This document shows positions 14,159 to 21,935 of a stretch of 21,935 nt of DNA, piece after piece. The notes under the pieces were generated by a model. That model ran no database searches, was not told the DNA's origin, and saw nothing but the letters and a program-made list of their open reading frames with translations. Position numbers and translations under genes: made by a program. Each line of letters starts with the position of its first letter. The first letter of the stretch is position 1. The DNA comes from a virus. The stretch is taken from the IMG/VR virus record IMGVR_UViG_3300006641_003025, positions 1 to 21,935 of that record; one strand, 5' to 3'.

Positions 14159-17145
14159 TGAATATAACTGAAGAAATATTAGCATGCCAAAAATCAATAA
14201 TTCATTTTTTATCACAACATTGTAAATTGCAGCATCCATCTGCTGGTATGCTTCCATTTATACCTTTTAAATATCAAATAAAAGCAATAAACGCTTTTAA
14301 TCAGCATAGATTCAACATAGTCAGAAAATGTAGACAATGTGGACTTAGCCAAATTGCTGGTGGTTATGCTTTACACCAATCTATGTTTTATCCTTATCAA
14401 ACGATCTTAGTGGTATCTAAAAAAGAAGACGATGCTAAGAATTTTTTAAAGAGAAACATTGGTTTTTTGTTTAGTAATTTACCACCATGGATGCAAGAAT
14501 TGTGGGCTCCACTTAAATGGAATGAACACGAGATTGAATTTCCAAATCATAGTAGCATAAAATCATTAACCAGCAGCCCTAATGTGTTACGATCACATTC
14601 CGCGTCATTGAACATAATTGACGAAGCTGCGTTTATACCATCGATGGATTCCATGTGGGCAGCAGGTTGGTCATGTGTAACTGGTGATACACTATTGTCA
14701 ACAAACAATGGTTTAACTAGAATACAATCATTGGTTAAAAATTCTGACCAATGGCAAGATATTGATATAAATGTTAATACCGATGAAGCAATTGAAAAGT
14801 CTGATAAATTATATCTATCAGGACATACCCCAATAAGAAGAATTAAAACAGAACTTGGATTAGAAATTGGTGCCACAGGTAATCATAGATTAAGAACCGT
14901 AACACCAAATGGTGATTATGAATGGTTATATGTAGATAAAGCTTGCGTTGGACAGTATGTTGTAATAAAACTTGGTCAAATTCCAAATATGAAAGAAATG
15001 AACCAAGAATTATATATGGCTGGTATAATATTAGCAAGAGCCACAAAAGTCGGAGATGAAATCCACACTAAATTTAATAGTCAATTATTGACATCCGAAT
15101 TTGTTCAAGTATGTAATGAAATATTCGGAGAAGATGGATTTATTATTAATAAACGTCAATTGAAAATTAATAATCCAATAATATTTGACATTATTAATAA
15201 GTATAATATTGATATCACTACACCAATTGTTGATCGTGAATTATCAGATGAAATATTATCATTGGGTAGAGATAATTATTATCATATAATATGTGGAATT
15301 ATAGATGCTCAATCAGCTAGCGGTAAAAGAATAGGTGCGATTTTTGATAGTCATAAATTAGCTAGAAATGTTCAAGATATATTATTTGATTTTGGATTTC
15401 CGATTTCGATTGGAATAACGTCAGCTAATCAATGGCGTTTAATAATAATTGATTCTGATATTGGAAATGAATTTTCAAATCATTTTTATTCTACAAGAAA
15501 TGATTTAAGATTGTGTGCTGAATCTGGTCAGTCATTAAATACTGATCATCCAATAATGGTATACATGTTCGAACAAGAATGTAATTTATTGATAAAAGAA
15601 TACCCTAATGATTCTGATATTAATAAATGTGGATCATATGGTAGAATAAGATATAATGATATTCAAAATATGTTGTCATACAATATTGGTGACATAAATT
15701 CGTGGCTGGTTTCTAAGAATTTATTTGTTGATAGAATAGTTTCAATAAAAGAAGATACAGCAGAAACATTTGATATACAAGTCCCAAATAGGAATTGTTA
15801 TGTTTCAAACAGTTTAATAAGTCACAACACTTTACAACACGGTGGTAAAGTAATAGTCATTAGTACTTTGAATGGTATGGGTGATTGGTATCATCGTACT
15901 TTGAAAGGTGCTGAAAGGGGAACTAATGGATTTAATTTAATAGAAATAAATTGGTATGACATGGATTGGTCTATAGAATATAAAGATAAGGCAACGGGCG
16001 AACATTTAAAAATTGCACCATGTGATGGTATAAGACAATGTTCTAATCAAATTGAAGTTGAAAAATATGGTAAATACTGGTCGCCGTGGTTAGAATCACA
16101 ATATATTGCATTGGCTGAAGATGGTGAAACATGGAAATTTGATCAAGAAGTTTTAGCCAGAGTTGTTAGTTCTGGTAAAACTGTCGTGCCTGCTAAAAAT
16201 TTGGATGTTGTAGAACAAACAGTTATTAAACCAATTGAAATAGCTTCTGGTATTAGACAGTATGTTCACCCAATTAAAAGAACACCAATAACATTAGATT
16301 ATGACTTTGAAAATGAACACGGTTTGTGGTTTTGGGAAAAACCAATAAAAAGAGCACCAGGATATCCTAATGGATATGATTATGTTATGGGTGTTGATAC
16401 AATGACAGGTCGTGGAGACGATTTTAATTCATTAGAAATATTTTGTATACAAACTCAAGAACAAGTTGCTGAATTGTCAATGCGTTGTATACCTAAATTG
16501 TTAGCAGCTTATATTGACATGCTTGGTAGATATTACAATACAGCATGTGTAGCTATTGAACGAAACAACGGTGGTGATGGTGTTATTGATGAATTAAGAT
16601 TGGAATATGGCTATCCTAATTTGTGGCGTAGAATTGTTCATCCTGATAAAGTAAATGCTGAAGCTAAAATTGAACCGGCTGGGTTTTTTACTAATGAACT
16701 TAGTAAAATAGCATTGAATAAATTATTAATAAATTTAGTTGGTGCAGAACAAGGAATTATAATTAAAAGTTCAAGACTACATGAACAATTATGTACTTAT
16801 ATAAATCATAGAGATAAAAGTGGTAGAATAACTGGTAAAACTGGAGCTGAAATTGGTTGTCATGATGATAATGTTAGTGCATTGGGCATATGTTTATACG
16901 CAATGGTAAGTAATCCAGATCCATCAAAAAGCATAGTATTACCATTTAAAATAGATTTAGATTTTGATTTTAACAATGAACAAATAATTGAGACATTAGA
17001 TCAGAATTTAATTCAGCCTGTAAGTAGTGATATTGATGTGATAAATTATTCTGACAATAGTTTGTCACTATTTACTCAATCATTAACTGCTGCTCCTAAA
17101 AAAACTATTCCAGCAGTTATCACAAAAAAGAACTATTTTAAATAA
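14158..17145 (+). CDS. terL: Terminase large subunit, gp17-like, with an intein
   Basis: This is the packaging motor: an ATPase that pumps DNA into the prohead and a nuclease that cuts concatemers. Removing the intein leaves 610 residues, the same as T4 gp17. The ATPase has the variant Walker A RKCRQCGLSQ (residues 56-65), where the lysine sits before RQ-x-G as in many terminases, and Walker B NIIDEAAF with D155 and E156. After the intein comes the coupling motif region GGKVIVISTLNG. The RNase H-like nuclease shows D747 in GVDTMTGRGDD, E801 in VAIERNNGG and D903/D904 in GCHDDNVSALG (unspliced numbering). The start overlaps the previous stop by one base. The gene is followed by a 123-base gap. 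Confidence 0.93.
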   Translation: MNITEEILACQKSIIHFLSQHCKLQHPSAGMLPFIPFKYQIKAINAFNQHRFNIVRKCRQCGLSQIAGGYALHQSMFYPYQTILVVSKKEDDAKNFLKRNIGFLFSNLPPWMQELWAPLKWNEHEIEFPNHSSIKSLTSSPNVLRSHSASLNIIDEAAFIPSMDSMWAAGWSCVTGDTLLSTNNGLTRIQSLVKNSDQWQDIDINVNTDEAIEKSDKLYLSGHTPIRRIKTELGLEIGATGNHRLRTVTPNGDYEWLYVDKACVGQYVVIKLGQIPNMKEMNQELYMAGIILARATKVGDEIHTKFNSQLLTSEFVQVCNEIFGEDGFIINKRQLKINNPIIFDIINKYNIDITTPIVDRELSDEILSLGRDNYYHIICGIIDAQSASGKRIGAIFDSHKLARNVQDILFDFGFPISIGITSANQWRLIIIDSDIGNEFSNHFYSTRNDLRLCAESGQSLNTDHPIMVYMFEQECNLLIKEYPNDSDINKCGSYGRIRYNDIQNMLSYNIGDINSWLVSKNLFVDRIVSIKEDTAETFDIQVPNRNCYVSNSLISHNTLQHGGKVIVISTLNGMGDWYHRTLKGAERGTNGFNLIEINWYDMDWSIEYKDKATGEHLKIAPCDGIRQCSNQIEVEKYGKYWSPWLESQYIALAEDGETWKFDQEVLARVVSSGKTVVPAKNLDVVEQTVIKPIEIASGIRQYVHPIKRTPITLDYDFENEHGLWFWEKPIKRAPGYPNGYDYVMGVDTMTGRGDDFNSLEIFCIQTQEQVAELSMRCIPKLLAAYIDMLGRYYNTACVAIERNNGGDGVIDELRLEYGYPNLWRRIVHPDKVNAEAKIEPAGFFTNELSKIALNKLLINLVGAEQGIIIKSSRLHEQLCTYINHRDKSGRITGKTGAEIGCHDDNVSALGICLYAMVSNPDPSKSIVLPFKIDLDFDFNNEQIIETLDQNLIQPVSSDIDVINYSDNSLSLFTQSLTAAPKKTIPAVITKKNYFK
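14674..15828 (+). mobile_element. Intein in the large terminase, endonuclease catalytic residues lost
   Basis: This in-frame intein of 385 residues separates extein ...MWAAGWS from TLQHGGK. It starts with Cys1 (CVTGDTLLSTNNG), has block B with T-G-N-H (GATGNHRLRTV), and ends NSLISHN with Thr+1, the canonical His-Asn pair. The endonuclease part keeps its length and helix shape but both LAGLIDADG catalytic positions are changed: Arg122 in MAGIILARA and Gln213 in ICGIIDAQS. Splicing residues look intact, so it should splice but no longer home. The insertion follows the Walker B strand and precedes the next ATPase motif, so the unspliced protein should not be able to hydrolyse ATP productively. 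Confidence 0.9.
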
Positions 17146-17268
17146 TATACGTACCCGAATTAAAATTAGCTATAGAACATCATTAAATATGATGAAATTT
17201 AAGTAAATCAGAAATTTATTTAAATTATAAAGATTATTAATATTTAATAATATAAAGTTGGTGAAAAT
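17146..17268 (+). promoter_or_regulatory. Intergenic region before the portal gene, candidate late promoter
   Basis: No gene is seen here. CATCAT and ATGATG (17178-17194, 5-base loop) make a weak hairpin after the terminase stop. TATAAAGA at 17226-17233 and TATAAAGT at 17251-17258 resemble the T4 late box TATAAATA; the first would give a leader of about 30 bases. An all-AT inverted repeat (ATTATTAA, TAT, TTAATAAT) lies between them. With a gp55-like factor encoded 4 kb upstream, a late promoter is plausible, but the match is not exact and chance is likely in such AT-rich sequence. Confidence 0.3.
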
Positions 17269-19305
17269 ATGCCTAGTAATTGGTTAATGTTTGATAGGTT
17301 ACGAGCATTTATGTCTGGGAGCGGTGTATTCCAGCATGAAAACTTGTTACAAAATCAACCATCATTAGATAATTTATCTAGTAGTGGTTCAGAACGTAGC
17401 GGCATACAATCAGCCATATTACAAAGTGTACAAATTAATTATTATAGACGAGAAAGATATCGCGACTATGATAAAATGGATGAGATGGGTGAAATTAGTT
17501 TAGCACTGGATATATATGCAGACGAATCATCAATAATAAATCCAGAAACTGGTTCTATAGTACAAGTAAAAGGAACTAAAACACATGTTAAAAAGAAGGT
17601 AGAAAAATTATTTAATAAAACATTGATGTTAGATCATCAAATAAGACCATTAATTAGATATCTATGCAAATATGGCGATGCACCATTCAGAATAATAATA
17701 GATAAAGATAGAAAATCTGTAATGGGTTTAAAAAGATTAGATGTATACAATTTTACTAGAATAGAAACATCAACCGGAGATTTGGTAGCTTTTCATTATG
17801 CAGATCCTGAAACCAATACATCATATTTTCTGCATCCGTGGGAAGTAATTCATTTTAGATTAACAAATTACGAAGCATCTTTTCATCCATATGGTAAATC
17901 TATAGTTGAAGGTGGTAGAAAAGCTTTTAAACAACTATCATTGATGGAAAATTCTGCAGTAATTTATAGACTTACTCGTGCTCCACAAAAAAGAAAATTC
18001 AAAATTCCAATTGGACAATTACCAAGTCAACAAGTTCCAGAATATCTTCGTAAAGTTGCGGCGATGTTTAAATCTAAAAGATTTTATAATCCGCAAACCG
18101 GTGAATTTGATGAGAGATATTCACCATTAACACAAGAAGACGATTTCTTTTTACCAGTAAGACCTGACGGATCTGGACCAGATGTTGATACTTTGCAAGG
18201 TGCTGATAATTTAGGTCAAATAGAAGATATAGAATATTTCTTAAAGAAAATGGTTGCACCAACAAAAATTCCAATATCAAGACTTGGAATTGGTGATGTG
18301 TCAGCAGATGATTCAAAACCTGTAAGTCAAATAAGTAGTGAATTTGCTAAAAATGTTGGCTGGGTACAACAAGCAGTAAGTGTTGGTCTTACTAAATTAG
18401 CATTAGTAGATTTAGCATTAAAAGGTTATCCATTAGAAGATCTTGATTCTTTTTGGGTAACATTAATGGTAAGTTCAGCAATGGAAGAATTATATAGAAT
18501 AGAAACATGGCAAACCAGAGCCAATATTATGGCTGATTTGAACGAATTAAGTTGGTTTCCTAAAGAATGGATTATAAGTAAATTCACTGATTTAAGCCCA
18601 GATGAGATAGAACAAATGATGATGAACAGTGATGCAGCAGATTCTAGTGTTCCAGAATTAAATGGCGGTGGAATAGGAGGATTGGGTGGACTTGGTGGTG
18701 ATGAACTTGGCGGTGAAGGATTAGGTGGTGATGAACTTGGTGGTGAAGGATTGGGCGGTGATGAACTTGGTGGTGAAGGATTGGGCGGTGAAGGATTGGG
18801 CGGTGAAGAGTTGGGCGGTGAAGAGTTGGGCGGTGAAGGATTGGGCGGTGAAGAATCTATTTTAGGTGAATCTTATAATAGAGATTTTGCGAGAATTAAG
18901 AAAATAGAATATGATTTAAATATTCAAACTAAAAAAGAAAAATTTTTAAGTTTATTAAAATCATATAAGAGTGACAGAGATAATGCTATATCTGAACACA
19001 TTATTAATAATGGTGAATTAAAAGGATTGACAACTAGTTTGCCGTTAGTAAATAAGATTATTGTTGAGAGCATAGATGAAGGTGAAAGAGATGAAGCTTT
19101 GTTTTATAATTATCAAATTGATGATTCAGAATTTAAATTTGGTCCTCCAATAAAACTTACTGATATTCAAGCTGCTTATAAACATTCATTAACTCTTGAA
19201 CAAAAAATTTTAGATGGTGACAGGATTAATGCTATAATAATAACTGAAGCTATTGATCAAAGTAAGATAACACAATCAGATGTAGATCAATGCGTTATAA
19301 GTTAA
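17269..19305 (+). CDS. Portal vertex protein, gp20-like, with Gly-rich repeat and C-terminal extension
   Basis: This forms the ring at one capsid vertex through which DNA passes, and it initiates head assembly. The first 455 residues follow the T4 gp20 plan: INYYRRERYRDYDKMDEM, EISLALDIYADES, a KVEKLFN region, LIRYLCKYGDAPFRI, LHPWEVIHFRL, PYGKSIVEGGRKAFKQL, and RAPQKRKFKI then VAAMFKSKRFYNPQTG, a region well conserved in gp20 proteins. KMVAPTKIPISRLG and the segment around ELSWFPKEWI follow. The protein is 678 residues against 524 in T4 gp20. The excess is a Gly-rich tandem repeat (about 466-529) and a helical 150-residue C-terminal domain (RIKKIEYDLNIQ, KKEKFLSLLKSY), which I do not recognise. 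The ATG follows a modest GGTGA site. Confidence 0.88.
   Translation: MPSNWLMFDRLRAFMSGSGVFQHENLLQNQPSLDNLSSSGSERSGIQSAILQSVQINYYRRERYRDYDKMDEMGEISLALDIYADESSIINPETGSIVQVKGTKTHVKKKVEKLFNKTLMLDHQIRPLIRYLCKYGDAPFRIIIDKDRKSVMGLKRLDVYNFTRIETSTGDLVAFHYADPETNTSYFLHPWEVIHFRLTNYEASFHPYGKSIVEGGRKAFKQLSLMENSAVIYRLTRAPQKRKFKIPIGQLPSQQVPEYLRKVAAMFKSKRFYNPQTGEFDERYSPLTQEDDFFLPVRPDGSGPDVDTLQGADNLGQIEDIEYFLKKMVAPTKIPISRLGIGDVSADDSKPVSQISSEFAKNVGWVQQAVSVGLTKLALVDLALKGYPLEDLDSFWVTLMVSSAMEELYRIETWQTRANIMADLNELSWFPKEWIISKFTDLSPDEIEQMMMNSDAADSSVPELNGGGIGGLGGLGGDELGGEGLGGDELGGEGLGGDELGGEGLGGEGLGGEELGGEELGGEGLGGEESILGESYNRDFARIKKIEYDLNIQTKKEKFLSLLKSYKSDRDNAISEHIINNGELKGLTTSLPLVNKIIVESIDEGERDEALFYNYQIDDSEFKFGPPIKLTDIQAAYKHSLTLEQKILDGDRINAIIITEAIDQSKITQSDVDQCVIS
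18694..18855 (+). repeat. 15-bp tandem repeat coding Gly-Gly-Asp/Glu pentads in the portal
   Basis: Ten copies of a 15-base unit plus a partial one encode pentads of the form GG(D/E)(E/G)L. The first six alternate as GGDEL-GGEGL three times (a 30-base higher-order unit), followed by GGEGL, GGEEL, GGEEL, GGEGL and a final GGEE. A shorter Gly-rich lead-in begins at 18664. Copies are nearly identical at DNA level, so recent expansion by slippage or recombination is likely. The result is a flexible, acidic linker between the portal body and its C-terminal extension. Confidence 0.9.
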
Positions 19306-19376
19306 TGTCCCATCTTGACAAATATAATTCAGTCATAAATTGGCTGTCGTAACAATTTGATAGGATATTTGCGAAA

Positions 19377-21935
19377 ATGTCGGCATACCAAAAAGCTCAA
19401 CAGGTTGAAGCACGAAAGATTGTTAGATTCATTAATAATGGACTTAAGACTCAGTTAAATGAAGCTGTGAATTGCGTTCGTAAAGCTGGTGAAGCATGCA
19501 ATCGTGTGTGGAATCTAATCACTTTAAATAAAAATGAAATATTATTTGAAGATGTTCAATCAAATCAATTTTTTATGGCTAATTACAGCATTAAGCCTGA
19601 GCCTAAACTTATTGATATTAAACCAATTGAAATAGTTGATGAGCAAAAAGTTGACTCATTTTTCGATGCTTGTAAATTATTAGTTGAATCAATAGAATCA
19701 AATAATAAAAAATCAATTGCATCGGCATTTGGGATAATGTCTTCGCAACGATTTACTTCAAAGATTATACCAGAGAGTAATCAAATTAAATGTAAAGATG
19801 GTGAAGTATATAGATTACCTGTATCTGAGTCTAAAATCTTCACCAATAATGATATCAAAAAGATAATTAAAGAAGCTAAAAAACACTATAATAGTGGTTT
19901 AGTTTTATCAGAAGGTAAGATTGTAGCTTTTAATTCAACATCTGAAAAACCAAAGATCAATTCTTGGATTCCTAGAAAAGCAGCAACGCGATCAATGAAA
20001 AATATCGCATTGAATGCTCATAATAATCAATTGTTTAGAAATACTATACTTGAATCTGCAACGTTACTAGCAGAAGGCCAAATAGAAAAAGCCGCTAAGA
20101 ATATAGGCAGATTATTACAAGTTGATGAAGAATATACTTTATTAACAGAAAGTGAAATAAATTCTGTTATTAAAAATTGTTTAGCCACATCAGCAATATT
20201 TAATGATAAATTGGCCAATGATTTATCATTAATGACACATAAATTAAATTTGAAACTTAATAAAAATACATTTATTAATGAATGGAAGAAAATAGCAAAA
20301 GTGGCTGGTTCTTCTATATTATTAGAAAATGTCAACAAACTTGAATCATCGCCAAATTTTGAAAGATCACATGAAAAATTTATGGTCGCTGTTCTAGAAA
20401 CGGCTGGCGGACGTGATACACAAATCACTATGCTCCGTACGACATTAGAAAAATTTGCCAATGATGTTACTGGTATCAAAAATGATCCAGGATTAAGCGA
20501 AAAAATGAATGGACTTATAGGCAAATTGAAGTCTGGAACAGTTGATGAATCAACACTATTCGAAGCTGAAGATGTAGTTGCTGCAGTTGGTGATGAATTA
20601 CGCGACACTGAATCAATGAACGATTTTGATGTTGATGAACCTGATTTAAGCACACTTGATGATGAATTAGAAGATATTCCAGGAGATGTTCCAGACGATA
20701 TAGCAAATGATTCAGGAACATCACAACAACCAGTAATAAACATAAACAGTCCACTGATTCAGATTGGTGGAACTAGCGGATCTCCTGATGCTAATTCTGG
20801 AGCAACATCAGATTTGAATGATGATGTTTTGGACGATTTATCAAATGTTGATACAACAGGATTAGGAGAAACTGGAGAAACTGACGAAACTGGAGAACCA
20901 GATCTTGAAACAGATCCATTAGCAACAGGAGATTCTGATAATCCATTTGATGCATTAACTTCACCAGAAGATGAAGAAGAAAATGATGATAGTGGATTAT
21001 TTGAATCAAAAACAATGCTTAAATCTCCAAAAATTAATGAATCTTTAACTAATTATGGTTATAAATTCTTAAAAGAAGCTAAACTACTTGATAAAGTAGT
21101 TGAATCAATGGCGATAGCAGTTAATGCGTCAAATGGTAGAATTGAATTAGAACAAATAGCTGAACATGTAATATCAGAATTAGAAATATCAATTCCATCA
21201 AAATCAAGATGGCAAGCTGTTCAAGAAGCGGTGGAAGCTTATGAATCATCACCAGATGTCGATGGTAATATAGAAGATATTGATGAATCAGAGTGTAATG
21301 AAGCAGCAAACAATTTGCCGTTTGCTAGTTCAACACCAACAAGTGTAGAAAAGAAATCGCAGTTGCAAGCTGGTAAAACACCGCCGCAAGCAGCAAAGCA
21401 TGAATTAAGTGAAGATCAAATATTTACAGCTCATACTAATAAAATTGGACCACAAAAAACAAAAATTGGACCAACTTTAGAATGGACTTCAATAGGTGAT
21501 AATACAAGCACAGGGATTTGTGAAGGAATAAAATTTATAATTGACCATGGTAAAAATGGGTCAATGGTCGTAAAAAATGAAAATGGTTCAGCTACAATTC
21601 CAGTTCCTAAACCGCTTTTGGAAAGTGCACTAGGAAGCATGAATTTAGCAGAATCAAATCCATCAGAATTTAACAAATGGTTGGTTAGAATCACTGAATC
21701 AATAAGACCAATATCAGAATTGGAAGATGATGATTTAGATGATGAAATTGATAATTATGATGAAGAAACAGATGAATTTGAAACTGATCATGATTATGAA
21801 ACTGATGAAACTGATGATATGGAACAAGTTGATGACGTTGATGACGTTGATGACGTTGATCTAACTGATGACGTTGATGACGTTGATGACGTTGATGACG
21901 TTGATGACGTTGATGACGTTGATGACGTTGATGAC
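19377..21935 (+). CDS. Large acidic protein downstream of portal, partial at window end; candidate prohead core/head protein
   Basis: An open + strand frame runs from ATG 19377 to the end of the window without a stop, giving at least 853 residues; the C-terminus is missing. AGGAT at 19362-19366 precedes the ATG at a suitable distance. Residues 1-400 are mixed and helical (MSAYQKAQQVEARKIVRFI, FMVAVLETAGGRDTQITML). From about 400 the chain alternates acidic, disordered stretches (GDELRDTESMNDFDVDEPD) with short folded segments such as SRWQAVQEAVEAYE and LEWTSIGDNTSTGICEGI. It ends in Asp-rich sequence and a pure Val-Asp-Asp repeat. Several I/L-x-E sites, the T4 prohead protease style, are present but could be chance. 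Position after the portal, where T4 has prohead core and protease genes, suggests a scaffold or head protein. No protease motif was seen. I do not recognise the family. Confidence 0.8.
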   Translation, partial: MSAYQKAQQVEARKIVRFINNGLKTQLNEAVNCVRKAGEACNRVWNLITLNKNEILFEDVQSNQFFMANYSIKPEPKLIDIKPIEIVDEQKVDSFFDACKLLVESIESNNKKSIASAFGIMSSQRFTSKIIPESNQIKCKDGEVYRLPVSESKIFTNNDIKKIIKEAKKHYNSGLVLSEGKIVAFNSTSEKPKINSWIPRKAATRSMKNIALNAHNNQLFRNTILESATLLAEGQIEKAAKNIGRLLQVDEEYTLLTESEINSVIKNCLATSAIFNDKLANDLSLMTHKLNLKLNKNTFINEWKKIAKVAGSSILLENVNKLESSPNFERSHEKFMVAVLETAGGRDTQITMLRTTLEKFANDVTGIKNDPGLSEKMNGLIGKLKSGTVDESTLFEAEDVVAAVGDELRDTESMNDFDVDEPDLSTLDDELEDIPGDVPDDIANDSGTSQQPVININSPLIQIGGTSGSPDANSGATSDLNDDVLDDLSNVDTTGLGETGETDETGEPDLETDPLATGDSDNPFDALTSPEDEEENDDSGLFESKTMLKSPKINESLTNYGYKFLKEAKLLDKVVESMAIAVNASNGRIELEQIAEHVISELEISIPSKSRWQAVQEAVEAYESSPDVDGNIEDIDESECNEAANNLPFASSTPTSVEKKSQLQAGKTPPQAAKHELSEDQIFTAHTNKIGPQKTKIGPTLEWTSIGDNTSTGICEGIKFIIDHGKNGSMVVKNENGSATIPVPKPLLESALGSMNLAESNPSEFNKWLVRITESIRPISELEDDDLDDEIDNYDEETDEFETDHDYETDETDDMEQVDDVDDVDDVDLTDDVDDVDDVDDVDDVDDVDDVDD
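21828..21935 (+). repeat. 9-bp tandem repeat GTTGATGAC, truncated by window end
   Basis: Three perfect units of GTTGATGAC (21828-21854) are followed by a 12-base variation (GTTGATCTAACT) and a GATGAC remnant, then seven perfect units (21873-21935) to the last base. Read in the gene's frame it encodes Val-Asp-Asp. The window ends exactly at a unit boundary, so the true number of copies is unknown and the edge may be an assembly break. Confidence 0.95.

Noticed and set aside
19315-19328. TTGACA followed by TATAAT as a strong promoter before the acidic gene
   Set aside because: The two boxes are only 2 bases apart, so they cannot form a sigma-70-type promoter; no well-spaced -10 box follows.
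20027-20743. Minus-strand open frame of 238 codons, Ser-rich
   Set aside because: It is antisense to the long acidic + strand gene. Its Ser/Thr-rich, low-complexity translation is what the complement of Asp/Glu-rich codons gives. No ribosome-binding site or domain is visible.
21828-21935. CRISPR array from short regular repeats
   Set aside because: Units are 9 bases, contiguous, without spacers, and in frame with the protein.

Overview
The window is AT-rich, densely packed DNA from a contractile-tailed double-stranded DNA phage (Caudoviricetes) with a T4-like morphogenesis core. It carries T4-type baseplate genes (gp5-like spike, gp25-like and gp6-like wedge proteins), a gp55-like late sigma factor, a gp17-like large terminase and a gp20-like portal. 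A cobalamin-dependent (class II) ribonucleotide reductase, an SF2 helicase and three inteins point to a large-genome phage rather than a small one. The host cannot be read from the sequence. No bacterial flanking genes, tRNAs, CRISPR arrays or insertion sequences were seen.

Layout. 10-4868: a translationally coupled baseplate block on the + strand (spike, coiled-coil protein, gp25-like, gp6-like). 4865-5588: a cupin-like protein and an unknown protein, still coupled. 5573-5836: the only convincing minus-strand gene, wedged tail-to-tail and start-to-start between + strand genes. 5835-10431: an unknown protein, then a ribonucleotide reductase interrupted by two inteins. 10440-10489: a perfect 50-bp palindrome, probably a terminator. 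10533-12122: an SF2 helicase of UvsW/XPB type. 12242-13126: a late sigma factor with a Zn-ribbon insert. 13136-14158: three small genes that overlap out of frame, the last a candidate small terminase. 14158-17145: large terminase with an intein. 17269-19305: portal with a Gly-rich tandem repeat and a C-terminal extension. 19377 to the end: a very acidic protein of at least 853 residues, open at the window edge, which lies inside a 9-bp tandem repeat. No gene-free stretch exceeds about 125 bases.

How the parts fit. The helicase and reductase serve DNA metabolism. The sigma factor would switch on late genes. The terminase, portal and acidic protein (a candidate prohead core or head protein) serve capsid assembly and packaging, and the baseplate genes build the tail end. 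The most notable feature is the set of three inteins. In the reductase they sit exactly in front of the cysteines equivalent to C119 and C408 of the Lactobacillus leichmannii enzyme, so each catalytic cysteine is also the +1 splicing nucleophile. In the terminase the intein separates the Walker B strand from the following ATPase motif. Only the first intein keeps both catalytic acidic residues of its LAGLIDADG endonuclease. The other two look decayed, so the three may be at different stages of the homing cycle.

Limits: family calls come from motif reading without database searches. The two window edges look like contig ends.
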